Assembly: GCA_963708425.1 (NCBI GenBank)
Contig: OY970206.1
Coordinates: forward strand, 2,976,001-3,040,000
DNA: 64,000 nt
Source: JACMNW01 sp963708425
GTDB taxonomy: Bacteria > Pseudomonadota > Alphaproteobacteria > Rhodobacterales > Rhodobacteraceae
Direction: 5' to 3'
Below the pieces are notes generated by a model, which searched no databases, had not been told where the DNA came from, and saw only the letters and a list, made by a program, of their open reading frames with translations. This document shows, piece after piece, positions 54,562 to 63,947 of the stretch (positions within the stretch are counted from its first letter, which is position 1; each line of letters starts with the position of its first letter). The translations under genes and the position numbers were made by a program.

Positions 54562-56856
54562 ATGAATGCCGGAGCAAAGTTTGGTGCAGCACAGCCACTG
54601 CGACGGCGCGAGGATATGCGGTTTCTGACTGGTGCCGGGCGCTATGTGGATGACATAGCGCCAAAAGACGCGCTGCATGCGGTGTTTTTACGGTCAACCG
54701 TGGCGCATGGGATGATTACTTCCTTGGATCTGACCGAGGCACGACAGGCACTGGGGGTGCATCTGGTGCTGGGGGCGGAGGATCTGGCGGCGTCGGGCAT
54801 TTTGCTGGCGATGAAGGGTAAGCGGGTTACCAACCGCGATGGATCGCACGGGGCTGCGACCGAGCGGCCGGTACTGGCGCAGGGGCGCGTGCGCTATGCG
54901 GGCGAGCCGATTGCCGTGGTGATTGCCGATACGGTTGAGGCGGCGCGGGATGCTGCCGAGTTGATTGCAGTTGAGATTGACGATTTGCCGGTGGTGCTGG
55001 AACTGGCACCGGGTGGCGCGGCGCTGCACGATACGGCACCGGGCAATCTGGCCTATGATTTTGGCATTGGCGATGCGGCGGGCACAGAAGCGGCCTTTGC
55101 TGCGTCAAAGCATCAGATCAGCCTTGAGGTGGTGCATAACCGGGTGATCGCCAACGCGATGGAGCCGCGCGGGGCCTATGCAGAATGGCACGACGGCCGG
55201 GTGCATTTGTGCGTGAACGGGCAGGGCGTTTGGGACCAGAAGAAAGAGCTGATCCGGATGCTGCGGCTTGCGCCCGATGCCGTGCGGGTGACGAACCCCG
55301 ATGTTGGCGGCGGTTTTGGCATGAAGGCGATGGCCTACCCGGAGTATGTGGTGATTGCCCAAGGTGCGCGGATGCTAGGCAAGTCGGTGCGTTGGATGTC
55401 GGAACGTGGCGAGGGGATGCTGACCGATAATGCCGGGCGCGATTTGGTGGCTCGGGCGGATATTGGTTTTGATGCCGATCTGCGGATTACGTCCTACCGG
55501 GTGAATTTGGTGTCTAATCTGGGGGCGTATAATTCGCAGTTCGGGCAACCGATCCAGTCGGAGTTGTTCGCCAAGGTGCTGACCGGGGTTTACGATATCA
55601 AAGCCGCGTTCCTTGGTGCCCGCGGGGTCTATACCAATACCACCCCAGTGGATGCTTATCGCGGTGCCGGGCGTCCCGAGGCGATTTTGACGATTGAACG
55701 GGTGATGGACCATGCGGCGCGGTTGCTGGGGGTTGATCCGTTTGATCTGCGGGCGCGCAATTTCATCACCGATTTCCCCTATGCCACGGCAACGGGGGAA
55801 GTTTATGATGTGGGCGATTTCCACGGCATTTTGAACGGGTTGCGGGATGATGCTGATGTCGCGGGTTATGCTGCGCGGCACGCGGTTTCGGCGGCGAAGG
55901 GGTTGCTTCGTGGCCAAGGGCTGGCGGTTTACATCGAATCCATTCTGGGTGACCCGGATGAAACGGCACGGCTGACATTGGACGACGGCGGCGGGGCCAC
56001 GCTGTATGTGGGCACGCAATCGAACGGGCAGGGGCACGAGACGGTTTATACGATGATGGTGGCCGAGCAGACCGGGCTTGATGCGGAGTCCATCAGGATT
56101 GTTGAAGGTGATAGCGACCGGATCGCCAGAGGCGGGGGCACCGGCGGGTCGCGGTCCGTGACAGTGCAGGGCACCGCGATTCGGGCGACGGTTGGCAGCA
56201 TGATCACTGGGTTTTGTGCGTTTTTGGAGGGTGAATTGGGGTTGACCGGGGTGCAGTTTTCCGACGCAACCTTTGGTGCGCCGGGATCAAATCTGCGCCT
56301 GACATTGATTGAGGCTGCCGATCTTGCCCGGGCCAAGGGGCGCACGGATTTGCTGGACCGAGCCGAGACGACAGTGATTGACGGCAAGTCCTTTCCCAAC
56401 GGGGCGCATTTCGCGGAAGTGGAAATTGACCCCGAAACCGGGGCGGTTCGGCTTGATCGTTATTCGGTTGTTGATGATTTTGGCGTCTTGATAGCGCCAA
56501 AGCTGGTTGAAGGGCAAATTCATGGTGGCGTGGCGCAGGGATTTGGCCAGGCGGTGATGGAAGGCGCGGTGTTCGATGAGCGGGGGCAGCTGTTGACCGG
56601 CAGCTTTATGGATTATGCGATGCCACGCGCGGATGATTTGCCGATGATCAGTTTTTCGACAATTTCGGTGCCGACGAAACGCAATCCGCTGGGTATGAAA
56701 GGCTGTGGCGAGGCGGGAACGGTGGGCGCGCTGGGGGCGATTTCGAATGCGGTGCTGGATGCGCTAAGCAGCCGTGGTGTTGCCCATGTCGATATGCCGT
56801 TCACGCCGAACCGAGTTTGGGGTTGGTTGCAGGAGGCGTCCACTGAGCATATTTGA
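54562..56856 (+). CDS. Xanthine dehydrogenase family molybdopterin-binding subunit (CoxL type)
   Basis: The protein has 764 residues. LRRREDMRFLTGAGRYVDDI starts the family. NPDVGGGFGMKAMAYPEY, VDAYRGAGRPEAILTIERVMD, GTQSNGQGHETVYTMM, GGGTGGSRSVTVQG and GMKGCGEAGTVGALGAI are molybdenum-cofactor contacts. The AYRGAGRPE loop marks the form II CoxL-like group rather than true CO dehydrogenase. No FAD (CoxM) or iron-sulfur (CoxS) subunit gene is adjacent, so electron partners must be encoded elsewhere. It overlaps or abuts the DUF2235 gene. Confidence 0.9.
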   Translation: MNAGAKFGAAQPLRRREDMRFLTGAGRYVDDIAPKDALHAVFLRSTVAHGMITSLDLTEARQALGVHLVLGAEDLAASGILLAMKGKRVTNRDGSHGAATERPVLAQGRVRYAGEPIAVVIADTVEAARDAAELIAVEIDDLPVVLELAPGGAALHDTAPGNLAYDFGIGDAAGTEAAFAASKHQISLEVVHNRVIANAMEPRGAYAEWHDGRVHLCVNGQGVWDQKKELIRMLRLAPDAVRVTNPDVGGGFGMKAMAYPEYVVIAQGARMLGKSVRWMSERGEGMLTDNAGRDLVARADIGFDADLRITSYRVNLVSNLGAYNSQFGQPIQSELFAKVLTGVYDIKAAFLGARGVYTNTTPVDAYRGAGRPEAILTIERVMDHAARLLGVDPFDLRARNFITDFPYATATGEVYDVGDFHGILNGLRDDADVAGYAARHAVSAAKGLLRGQGLAVYIESILGDPDETARLTLDDGGGATLYVGTQSNGQGHETVYTMMVAEQTGLDAESIRIVEGDSDRIARGGGTGGSRSVTVQGTAIRATVGSMITGFCAFLEGELGLTGVQFSDATFGAPGSNLRLTLIEAADLARAKGRTDLLDRAETTVIDGKSFPNGAHFAEVEIDPETGAVRLDRYSVVDDFGVLIAPKLVEGQIHGGVAQGFGQAVMEGAVFDERGQLLTGSFMDYAMPRADDLPMISFSTISVPTKRNPLGMKGCGEAGTVGALGAISNAVLDALSSRGVAHVDMPFTPNRVWGWLQEASTEHI

Positions 56857-57934
56857 CCGGATACGCCACTGGCTTCGACCGCGACCACAGGTCGAGATGG
56901 AGCCAGCCGCCGCCCCGAAACCGGGGGTGCAGCGCGGCGTTGTCGATCATGTGATCATTCTGGACGGCACGTTTTCCAGCCTTGCTGAAGGGATGGAGAC
57001 GAACGCGGGCATTACCTTTCGGCTGCTGAAGGAAAAGGGCGTGGTGGGGCGGCGGACGGTTTACTATGAACCGGGGCTGCAATGGGAAGGCTGGCGATAT
57101 GCTGCCGCAGTGGCGCAGGGGCATGGCATCAATCCGCAGATTCGGCGGGCCTACGGGTTTTTGGCCAGCCATTATCGGCCCGGCGACAGGATTTTTCTGT
57201 TCGGCTATTCGCGCGGGGCGTTTGCCGTGCGGTCGCTTGCCGGGGTGATTGATCGGGTGGGGCTGCTGAAGCGCGAACATGCGACGGAACGGGCGGTGCG
57301 GCTTGCTTGGCGGCATTATCGCACCGATCCGGCGCGACCAGCGGCGCAGGCTTTTGCCCGACGGTTCTGCCATACCGACGCCGAAGTGCAGATGCTGGGG
57401 GTTTGGGATACAGTCAAGGCGCTGGGCATTCGGTTGCCGCTGTTGTGGCTGCTGACTGAACAGCAAAATGCGTTTCACAACCATCAGCTTGGGCCTGCCA
57501 TCAAACACGGCTTTCATGCGCTGGCGCTGCATGAGACGCGGTCGGTGTTCGAGCCGTTGCTATGGGAAAGTTCGGACGACTGGCAGGGCAATATTGAACA
57601 GGTTTGGTTTCGCGGTGCGCATGGTGACATTGGCGGCCAAATCGGCGCGTTCACGGTGGCGCGACCGCTGGCGAACATTCCGCTGGTCTGGATGTTGGAC
57701 CGGGCGGAAAGCTGTGGGTTGGCGCTGCCGGAGGGGTGGCGCAACCGGTTTGCCTGCGATGCGGCGGCACCTATGATTGGCACCAATAGTGGTTGGGGCA
57801 AGTTGTTCTTGCTGCGGCGGAGGCGGTTGGTGGGCAAGGACAAGTCAGAGCGCGTTCATCCGACCGCGCAGACTGAGGTGCGGCGGTGGTGGCATAGTCT
57901 GTCGCCGTATCATAGGCCCGCAAAGCCGGGATAA
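56843..57934 (+). CDS. DUF2235 (Tle1-like) alpha/beta hydrolase
   Basis: The protein has about 363 residues beginning with the Leu of LSIFDRIRHWLRPRP. VIILDGTFSSLAEG and the nucleophile motif FLFGYSRGAFAVRSLAGVI identify DUF2235, a family that includes type VI secretion phospholipase effectors; WFRGAHGDIGGQ is the conserved C-terminal His/Asp part. AGGAGG at 56831-56836 is spaced six bases from a CTG at 56843 and no ATG, GTG or TTG fits, so a CTG start is suggested; the alternatives are an ATG at 56786 or 56897. No type VI genes are nearby. Confidence 0.8.
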   Translation: MSIFDRIRHWLRPRPQVEMEPAAAPKPGVQRGVVDHVIILDGTFSSLAEGMETNAGITFRLLKEKGVVGRRTVYYEPGLQWEGWRYAAAVAQGHGINPQIRRAYGFLASHYRPGDRIFLFGYSRGAFAVRSLAGVIDRVGLLKREHATERAVRLAWRHYRTDPARPAAQAFARRFCHTDAEVQMLGVWDTVKALGIRLPLLWLLTEQQNAFHNHQLGPAIKHGFHALALHETRSVFEPLLWESSDDWQGNIEQVWFRGAHGDIGGQIGAFTVARPLANIPLVWMLDRAESCGLALPEGWRNRFACDAAAPMIGTNSGWGKLFLLRRRRLVGKDKSERVHPTAQTEVRRWWHSLSPYHRPAKPG

Positions 57935-57990
57935 AGGTTGCTTGGTCGGCGTGGCTGACGCCTAACGCTGGCAGGGACGGGGGGTATCAG

Positions 57991-58863
57991 ATGCGCACAG
58001 TTACAGTGGCGGCGACGCAGTTTACCTGCAGTTGGGATTTGCCTGCAAATGCCGATAAGGCCGAGGCGCTGGTGCGGCAGGCGGCGGCGCAGGGCGCGCA
58101 GGTGATTTTGGTGCAGGAGCTGTTCGCGGCACCGTATTTTTGCATCACGGAACGGACTGAGTATTTTCCGCTGGCCCAGCCGATGGCGGGGCATCCGTTG
58201 ATCGCGCGGTTTGCCGGGCTGGCGCGGGAATTGGGGGTTGTGCTGCCGTGTTCGTATTTTGAGCGGGCGGGGCAGGCGTTTTTCAATTCTGTGGCGATGA
58301 TTGATGCCGATGGGCAGGTGCTGGGGAATTACCGCAAGACGCATATTCCGCAGGGGCCGGGGTATGAGGAGAAGTATTATTTCTCGCCCGGTGATACCGG
58401 TTACAAGGTCTGGTCGACGGCTTACGGCCGTATTGGAGTTGGGATTTGCTGGGACCAGTGGTTTCCCGAATGCGCGCGGGCGATGGCGCTGATGGGGGCG
58501 GAAATGCTGCTGTATCCGACGGCGATCGGGTCAGAGCCGCCAGCGCCGGGGTATGATAGCCAGCCGCATTGGGAAATGGTGATGCGCGGCCACGCGGCGG
58601 CCAATATCATGCCGGTGATTGTGTCAAATCGGGTGGGGCCCGAGGTGGCACCGGATGGGACGGACGTGACGTTTTATGGATCCAGCTTCATTGCCGATCA
58701 TACCGGGGCGTTGCTGGGCAAAGCCAGTCGGGATCGAGAAGAGGTGGTGCTGGCAAGCATTGATCTGGATGCGATTGCAGCGTTGCGCAGCACTTGGGGG
58801 CTGTTCCGGGATCGGCGGCCCGAGACGTATCGGGTTCTGGGCACGCTGGACGGGGGGGCATGA
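57991..58863 (+). CDS. aguB: N-carbamoylputrescine amidase
   Basis: The protein has 290 residues; GGGGGG lies upstream. The nitrilase-family triad is Glu in LVQELFAAPYF, Lys in YRKTHIPQGPGYEEKYYF, and Cys in GVGICWDQWFPECARAM. The FSPGDTGYKVW and GSEPPAPGYDSQPHWEMVMRGHAAAN segments are typical of AguB. It hydrolyses N-carbamoylputrescine to putrescine. No agmatine deiminase gene is in the window. Confidence 0.92.
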   Translation: MRTVTVAATQFTCSWDLPANADKAEALVRQAAAQGAQVILVQELFAAPYFCITERTEYFPLAQPMAGHPLIARFAGLARELGVVLPCSYFERAGQAFFNSVAMIDADGQVLGNYRKTHIPQGPGYEEKYYFSPGDTGYKVWSTAYGRIGVGICWDQWFPECARAMALMGAEMLLYPTAIGSEPPAPGYDSQPHWEMVMRGHAAANIMPVIVSNRVGPEVAPDGTDVTFYGSSFIADHTGALLGKASRDREEVVLASIDLDAIAALRSTWGLFRDRRPETYRVLGTLDGGA

Positions 58864-58879
58864 CGGCTTTGATTGGCAA

Positions 58880-58904
58880 AACGGCGGCTTTCGGGGCCGC
58901 CGTT
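58880..58904. terminator. Bidirectional terminator between aguB and gltA
   Basis: AACGGCGGC (58880-58888), a 7-base loop and GCCGCCGTT (58896-58904) form a 9-bp stem between two convergent genes. On the minus strand it runs into TTTT, so it is best suited to end gltA transcripts. Confidence 0.75.
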
Positions 58905-58911
58905 CTGGTAG

Positions 58912-60207
58912 TTACCGATGCCGAACGTCCACGTAGTTGCGCTGTTTTTCGCCGATGTACAATTGGCGAGGGCGACCGATTTTCAGGGTTGGGTCGGTGA
59001 TCATTTCCTTCCACTGCGAAATCCAGCCGACGGTGCGCGACAGCGCGAAAATCGGGGTGAACATCGCGGTTGGGAAGCCGATCGCATCGAGGATGATGCC
59101 GGAATAGAAATCGACGTTGGGATACAGCTTTTTCGAGACGAAATAATCATCTTCCAGTGCGATGCGTTCCAGTTCCTTGGCAACCTGCAGCGTCGGGTTG
59201 TTGTGAATGCCAAGCAGATCAAGCACTTCGTCGGCGCTTTCCTTCATGACCTTGGCGCGGGGATCGAAGTTTTTGTAGACCCGGTGACCAAAGCCCATCA
59301 GGCGCACGCCAGACGATTTGTCTTTCGCCATTTTGATGAATTCGGGGATTTTGTCGACACTGCCAATCTCGCGCAGCTGCTCAAGAGCGGCCTGGTTGGC
59401 ACCGCCGTGGGCGGGGCCCCAAAGGCAGGCAATACCGGCGGCGATACAGGCAAACGGGTTGGCCCCGGATGACCCGGCAAGGCGCACAGTCGAGGTCGAG
59501 GCGTTTTGTTCGTGATCGGCGTGCAGCATCATGATGCGGTCCATCGCCTTGGCAATGACCGGATTGACGACGTAATCTTCGCAGGGCACGGCAAAACACA
59601 TGTGCAAGAAGTTCGAGGCGTAATCGAGGCTGTTTTTCGGGTAAACGAAGGGTTGGCCGACCGAATATTTATAGGCCATTGCCGCGATGGTGGGCAGCTT
59701 AGCGATCATCCGGATGGCGGCAACTTCGCGCTGCCACGGATCGTTGATATCGGTACTGTCGTGGTAGAAGGCCGACATCGCGCCAACAACGCCCACCATG
59801 GTGGCCATCGGATGCGCATCGCGGCGGAAGCCACGGAAGAAGTAATGCATCTGTTCGTGCACCATGGTGTGGTTGGTCACCCGATGCTCAAAATCCTTCA
59901 ATTTATCGCCGCTGGGCAGGTTGCCATACAGCAGCAGATAGCAGACCTCGAGGAAATGCGACTGTTCGGCCAGTTGTTCGATGGGATAGCCGCGGTGCAG
60001 CAGTTCACCCTTATCACCATCAATGTAGGTGATCGCGCTTTCGCAGGCGGCGGTTGATGTGAAGCCCGGATCGTAGGTGAACATGTCGCTTTGCGCGTAA
60101 AGCTTTCGAATATCAAGCACGTCGGGGCCAAGCGTGGGGCTGTACACCGGCAGGTCAATGACCTTGCCATCAAGCGTTAGCGTTGCAGATTTGGTCGGTT
60201 CTGACAT
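58912..60207 (-). CDS. gltA: Citrate synthase
   Basis: The protein has 431 residues from MSEPTKSATLTLDGK, with AAGGGA upstream. Active-site motifs are LHADHEQNASTSTVRLAGSS, WGPAHGGANQAAL, MGFGHRVYKNFDPRA and the final catalytic Asp region YPNVDFYSGIIL. The length and type fit the NADH-sensitive hexameric GltA. It makes citrate from oxaloacetate and acetyl-CoA. Four tandem repeats lie in its leader. Confidence 0.96.
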   Translation of the reverse strand: MSEPTKSATLTLDGKVIDLPVYSPTLGPDVLDIRKLYAQSDMFTYDPGFTSTAACESAITYIDGDKGELLHRGYPIEQLAEQSHFLEVCYLLLYGNLPSGDKLKDFEHRVTNHTMVHEQMHYFFRGFRRDAHPMATMVGVVGAMSAFYHDSTDINDPWQREVAAIRMIAKLPTIAAMAYKYSVGQPFVYPKNSLDYASNFLHMCFAVPCEDYVVNPVIAKAMDRIMMLHADHEQNASTSTVRLAGSSGANPFACIAAGIACLWGPAHGGANQAALEQLREIGSVDKIPEFIKMAKDKSSGVRLMGFGHRVYKNFDPRAKVMKESADEVLDLLGIHNNPTLQVAKELERIALEDDYFVSKKLYPNVDFYSGIILDAIGFPTAMFTPIFALSRTVGWISQWKEMITDPTLKIGRPRQLYIGEKQRNYVDVRHR

Positions 60208-60219
60208 TTGTCGTCCCTT

Positions 60220-60273
60220 CAATCTTCATGGGCAATCTTCATGGGCAATCTTTATGCGGCAACTTATATGCGG
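60220..60273. repeat. Four tandem 13-14 bp repeats in the gltA leader
   Basis: CAATCTTCATGGG occurs twice in perfect tandem (60220-60232 and 60233-60245), followed by CAATCTTTATGCGG (60246-60259) and CAACTTATATGCGG (60260-60273). The array starts 13 bp from the gltA ATG, so it lies in the 5' untranslated leader or promoter. Confidence 0.75.
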
Positions 60274-60333
60274 CAGGCTTTCCTGGTGCGGCCAGCGGTG
60301 GCCAATCTGGTGCGGGGCAAGGGCGGCGGCGGA

Positions 60334-61758
60334 TCAGGCCGCGGCGTCTTTGATCCGCGAAATTGTTTCGTTTTGACCGATGACAAGCATCATGTCGTAG
60401 ACACTTGGCGTGACGGAACGCCCTGCTAATGCGGCACGAAGTGGTGCCGCCAGTTTTCCAAAACCGATTTCGTGTGCTGCGGCAATTTGCATGAGAATGC
60501 CTTCAAGATCGGCCCGAGTCCAGTTAGCACTTTGCAGGTGCGGCGTCAATTCCTGCAGTATACCACGGGATACTAAATCAAGCGCTTTTGCCGAAGCATC
60601 GTCTGGCCGAATGGGACGTTCCGTCAACACAAAGTGTGCTTTTTCAAGTAGTTCTGGGAATGTCTTCGCGCGATCTTTCAGGCAGTAAAGGGCGCGCAAA
60701 AGCCCCGCATCTTGGGTGGATGTTAAGGCATGCTGACCTGCGGCGGCCAAATAACCGCGAATTTCATGCAGCAGTGCAGCATTATCAGCTGCAGCGATGT
60801 GCAAGCCACAGATATGTTCCAGTTTTTTGAAATCGAGCCGGGCGGGCGCGCGACCGATCTGTTCAAGCTTGAACCACTCTTTCGCCTGATCCGAGGTGAA
60901 AAATTCGTCGTCCCCGTGCGACCAGCCAAGGCGGGTCAGGTAATTGCGCATGCCGGCGGCGGGATAGCCCATCGCCTGATAATCCCCGACCCCAAGAGCG
61001 CCGTGACGTTTTGACAGTTTCTTGCCATCGGGGCCGTGGATCAGCGGGATATGCGCCCAAACCGGTACTTCCCAAGCCATTGCCTGATAAATCATCGTTT
61101 GGCGGGCGGCGTTATTCAGATGGTCATCCCCACGGATGACATGGGTAACGCCCATGTCGTGGTCATCGACCACAACGGCCAACATATAGGTGGGTGTGCC
61201 ATCAGAACGTAAACAAACCATATCATCCAGCTGATCATTCTTGAAGGTGACAGTGCCTTGCACGGCGTCGGTGATCACGGTCTGGCCAGTGCGCGGCGCT
61301 TTCATGCGGATGACATAGGGCGCATCGGGGTAGGTGGCGGGATCTGCATCGCGCCACGGGCTGATGAACAGGGTGGAGCGTTTTTCAGCCTCGGCCGCCG
61401 CGCGGAAGGCTTCGATTTCGTCCTGAGTGCAAAAGCATTTGTAGGCGGCACCGCGCGCCAGCATTTCACGGGCCACTTCGGCGTGGCGATCTTTGCGGGC
61501 GAATTGGCTGACGACATCGCCATCCCAATCAAGGCCAAGCCAAGTTAGGCCGCGCAAGATGGCGGCAGTGGCCTCGGGGGTGGATCGTTCGCGATCTGTG
61601 TCTTCGATGCGCAGCAGGAACGTGCCGCCATGGCCGCGCGCGAACAGCCAATTGAACAACGCCGTCCGGCCGCCGCCGATGTGCAAGTAACCAGTGGGGG
61701 ACGGCGCAAACCGGGTGACCACGGGCTTATTTTGGGGCTGGGGGGGCGGCACGCTCAT
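60334..61758 (-). CDS. gltX: Glutamyl-tRNA synthetase
   Basis: The protein has 474 residues from MSVPPPQPQNKPVVTRF. The HIGH motif is in APSPTGYLHIGGGRTALFNW, the KMSKS motif is GKKLSKRHGAL, and LLRIEDTDRERST follows family pattern. AAAGG lies nine bases before the ATG at 61758; the frame continues to 62121 over comEC and is not coding there. It charges tRNA(Glu) and, with GatB here, probably tRNA(Gln) indirectly. Confidence 0.95.
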   Translation of the reverse strand: MSVPPPQPQNKPVVTRFAPSPTGYLHIGGGRTALFNWLFARGHGGTFLLRIEDTDRERSTPEATAAILRGLTWLGLDWDGDVVSQFARKDRHAEVAREMLARGAAYKCFCTQDEIEAFRAAAEAEKRSTLFISPWRDADPATYPDAPYVIRMKAPRTGQTVITDAVQGTVTFKNDQLDDMVCLRSDGTPTYMLAVVVDDHDMGVTHVIRGDDHLNNAARQTMIYQAMAWEVPVWAHIPLIHGPDGKKLSKRHGALGVGDYQAMGYPAAGMRNYLTRLGWSHGDDEFFTSDQAKEWFKLEQIGRAPARLDFKKLEHICGLHIAAADNAALLHEIRGYLAAAGQHALTSTQDAGLLRALYCLKDRAKTFPELLEKAHFVLTERPIRPDDASAKALDLVSRGILQELTPHLQSANWTRADLEGILMQIAAAHEIGFGKLAAPLRAALAGRSVTPSVYDMMLVIGQNETISRIKDAAA

Positions 61759-61832
61759 GCGCATTAACCTTTCGGAAACCATCTTGTCGGTAGTCTGGCG
61801 TCTGTCTAGGCAATCACGGATCGGGAAACAAG

Positions 61833-63947
61833 GTGGCCAACCCATTGCATCACCTGACGGCACCGCTGCGGTTTCTGGTTGAAACGCCGGTTTCGCTGTT
61901 TCCGTGGGTGGCGGTGTTTCTGGCGGCGGGCATTGGCTATTGGTTTTCGGTGCCTGTGGAACCGGGTGTCGGGTTTTATGTGTTGGCGGCGGTGTGTTTG
62001 GGGCTTTGCATCTGGGCACGGCTTCGGGCGGCGGAGCTGGTTCATCCGGTGGCTGTGGCTGTTGGATGTGTGGCTTTGGGGGTGCTTGCAGCAGGCTTGC
62101 GCGGGCATTTGCAGGCGGCACCGATGCTGGATTTCCGGTATTATGGCCCGGTTGAGGGGCGGATCATCGATATTGACCGATCGCAGTCTGACAAGCTGCG
62201 ATTGACGCTTGATCAGGTGGTGCTGGAGCGCACATCACCGGCGCGAACGCCTGCAACGGTGCGAGTATCGTTGCATGGTCGCCAGGACCATCTGCTGCCA
62301 ACGCCGGGGATGACGGTGGTGATGACGGCGATGCTGGCGGCACCGGAAGGGCCTGCCGAACCGGGCGGGTTTGATTTCAGGCGGATGGCGTATTTTGATC
62401 GGCTGGGCGCAGTGGGTTATACGCGCACGCCGGTTCTGTTGATGGCGGAACCGATAGGCGGCGCGCAGGTGGTCAGCCGAGTGCGGACCTATCTTTCGAA
62501 CGCGATCATGGCGGCAGTGCCGGGGGATTCCGGGGCGTTTGCTTCGGGGGTGATGACGGGCGATCGGTCTGGCATCAGCCTTGATACGGTGCAGGCGCTG
62601 CGCGATTCAAATCTGGCGCATTTGCTGGCAATTTCGGGGATGAACATGGCGTTCATCACCGGGTTCGTGTTCGCGTTGATCCGGTATGGCGTGGCGCTGG
62701 TGCCACCACTGGCGTTGCGGGTGAACAGCAAGAAGGTGGCCGCGATTTTCGCGTTGGCGGTGGCGGCGTTTTATCTGGCGCTGTCGGGGGCAAATGTGGC
62801 GACCGAGCGGGCGTTCATCATGGTTGTGGTGATGCTGGGGGCGGTGCTGATGGACCGGCGGGCGCTGTCGTTGCGCACTGTGGCCATCTCGGCCTGCGCG
62901 CTGCTGGTTTGGCAGCCGGAAAGCCTGTTGGAGCCGGGATTTCAGATGTCATTCGCGGCGACCGTGGCGTTGATCTGGGGATTCGGGCTGTTTCAGAACC
63001 AGATCGTGCGCGAGAGAATTCCGCGTTGGACGATGCCGATTTTCACGCTTGTGATGTCATCAGTGATTGCCGGGGCGGCGACGGCACCGTTTGCGGCAGC
63101 GCATTTCAACCGGATGACGGGATATGGGCTGATGGCCAACTTGCTGACCGTGCCGGTGATGGGGGCGGTTGTGATGCCTGCAGGGGCGGTGGCGGCATTG
63201 CTGGCGCCATTTGGGTTGGCGGGATTGCCGTTGTGGGTGATGGATCTGGGATCGCGCTGGATCTTGTGGATTGCGCATTGGATTGCCAGCCTTGAGGGGG
63301 CCGTCTCGGGGGTGCATTCGCCGCCAGCGTTGTTTTTGCCGGTGCTTTCGGTTGGGGCGCTATGGGTGATTTTGTTTCAGGGCCGGGTGCGGGCGATGGG
63401 TTTGGTGCCAGTTGCGGTGGCATTCGTGGCATGGGGCATGGCGGACAGGCCGACTGTGTTGATCAGCAGCGATGCGGTGCTGGTCGGGCTGATGGGGGAT
63501 GATGGGCGGGCAATGTCTTCGGCCAAGGGGGCGGGGTTTTCGGCCGACAGTTGGTTGGAGAATGACGGCGATTTGGCGGAACAATTGGATGCTGCCGCGC
63601 GGTCAGGATTTGCCGGGCCAAAGGGGCAGCGCAGGTTTGAGGTAGCGGGGGTGCGGGGCATTCATCTTAAGGGCAAAGGCGCAGATGCGTTGTTGGCCGA
63701 TGCCTGTGCGACGGCTGATCTGGTTATCATTGCGGCACGGGTTAAAGATGCGCCGACGGGGTGTAAGGTGATCGACGAGGGGTTTTTGCGAAAGACCGGA
63801 GCGTTGGCGCTGTGGGCCGAAGGTGATGGGCTGGTGATGGAACCCGCGCTGAACGCGAAACGGTTGTGGACAGCGCCAAGTGCGTCATTGGCACCGCTGC
63901 CGATGTTGTCGGCGCGCAAAGCGGCGATGGTTTTGGCGGATCAGTAG
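61833..63947 (+). CDS. comEC: ComEC/Rec2-family DNA uptake channel
   Basis: The protein has 704 residues with a GTG start. An N-terminal soluble part follows two membrane helices, and the competence domain contains TGDRSGISLDTVQAL, SNLAHLLAISGMNMAFITGFVF and then about ten hydrophobic segments (residues about 220-540). The C-terminal part lacks the metal-binding motif of a full beta-lactamase domain. It forms the inner-membrane channel for single-stranded DNA uptake. It is divergent from gltX across 74 bp and overlaps the lexA end by 7 bp. Confidence 0.9.
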   Translation: MANPLHHLTAPLRFLVETPVSLFPWVAVFLAAGIGYWFSVPVEPGVGFYVLAAVCLGLCIWARLRAAELVHPVAVAVGCVALGVLAAGLRGHLQAAPMLDFRYYGPVEGRIIDIDRSQSDKLRLTLDQVVLERTSPARTPATVRVSLHGRQDHLLPTPGMTVVMTAMLAAPEGPAEPGGFDFRRMAYFDRLGAVGYTRTPVLLMAEPIGGAQVVSRVRTYLSNAIMAAVPGDSGAFASGVMTGDRSGISLDTVQALRDSNLAHLLAISGMNMAFITGFVFALIRYGVALVPPLALRVNSKKVAAIFALAVAAFYLALSGANVATERAFIMVVVMLGAVLMDRRALSLRTVAISACALLVWQPESLLEPGFQMSFAATVALIWGFGLFQNQIVRERIPRWTMPIFTLVMSSVIAGAATAPFAAAHFNRMTGYGLMANLLTVPVMGAVVMPAGAVAALLAPFGLAGLPLWVMDLGSRWILWIAHWIASLEGAVSGVHSPPALFLPVLSVGALWVILFQGRVRAMGLVPVAVAFVAWGMADRPTVLISSDAVLVGLMGDDGRAMSSAKGAGFSADSWLENDGDLAEQLDAAARSGFAGPKGQRRFEVAGVRGIHLKGKGADALLADACATADLVIIAARVKDAPTGCKVIDEGFLRKTGALALWAEGDGLVMEPALNAKRLWTAPSASLAPLPMLSARKAAMVLADQ

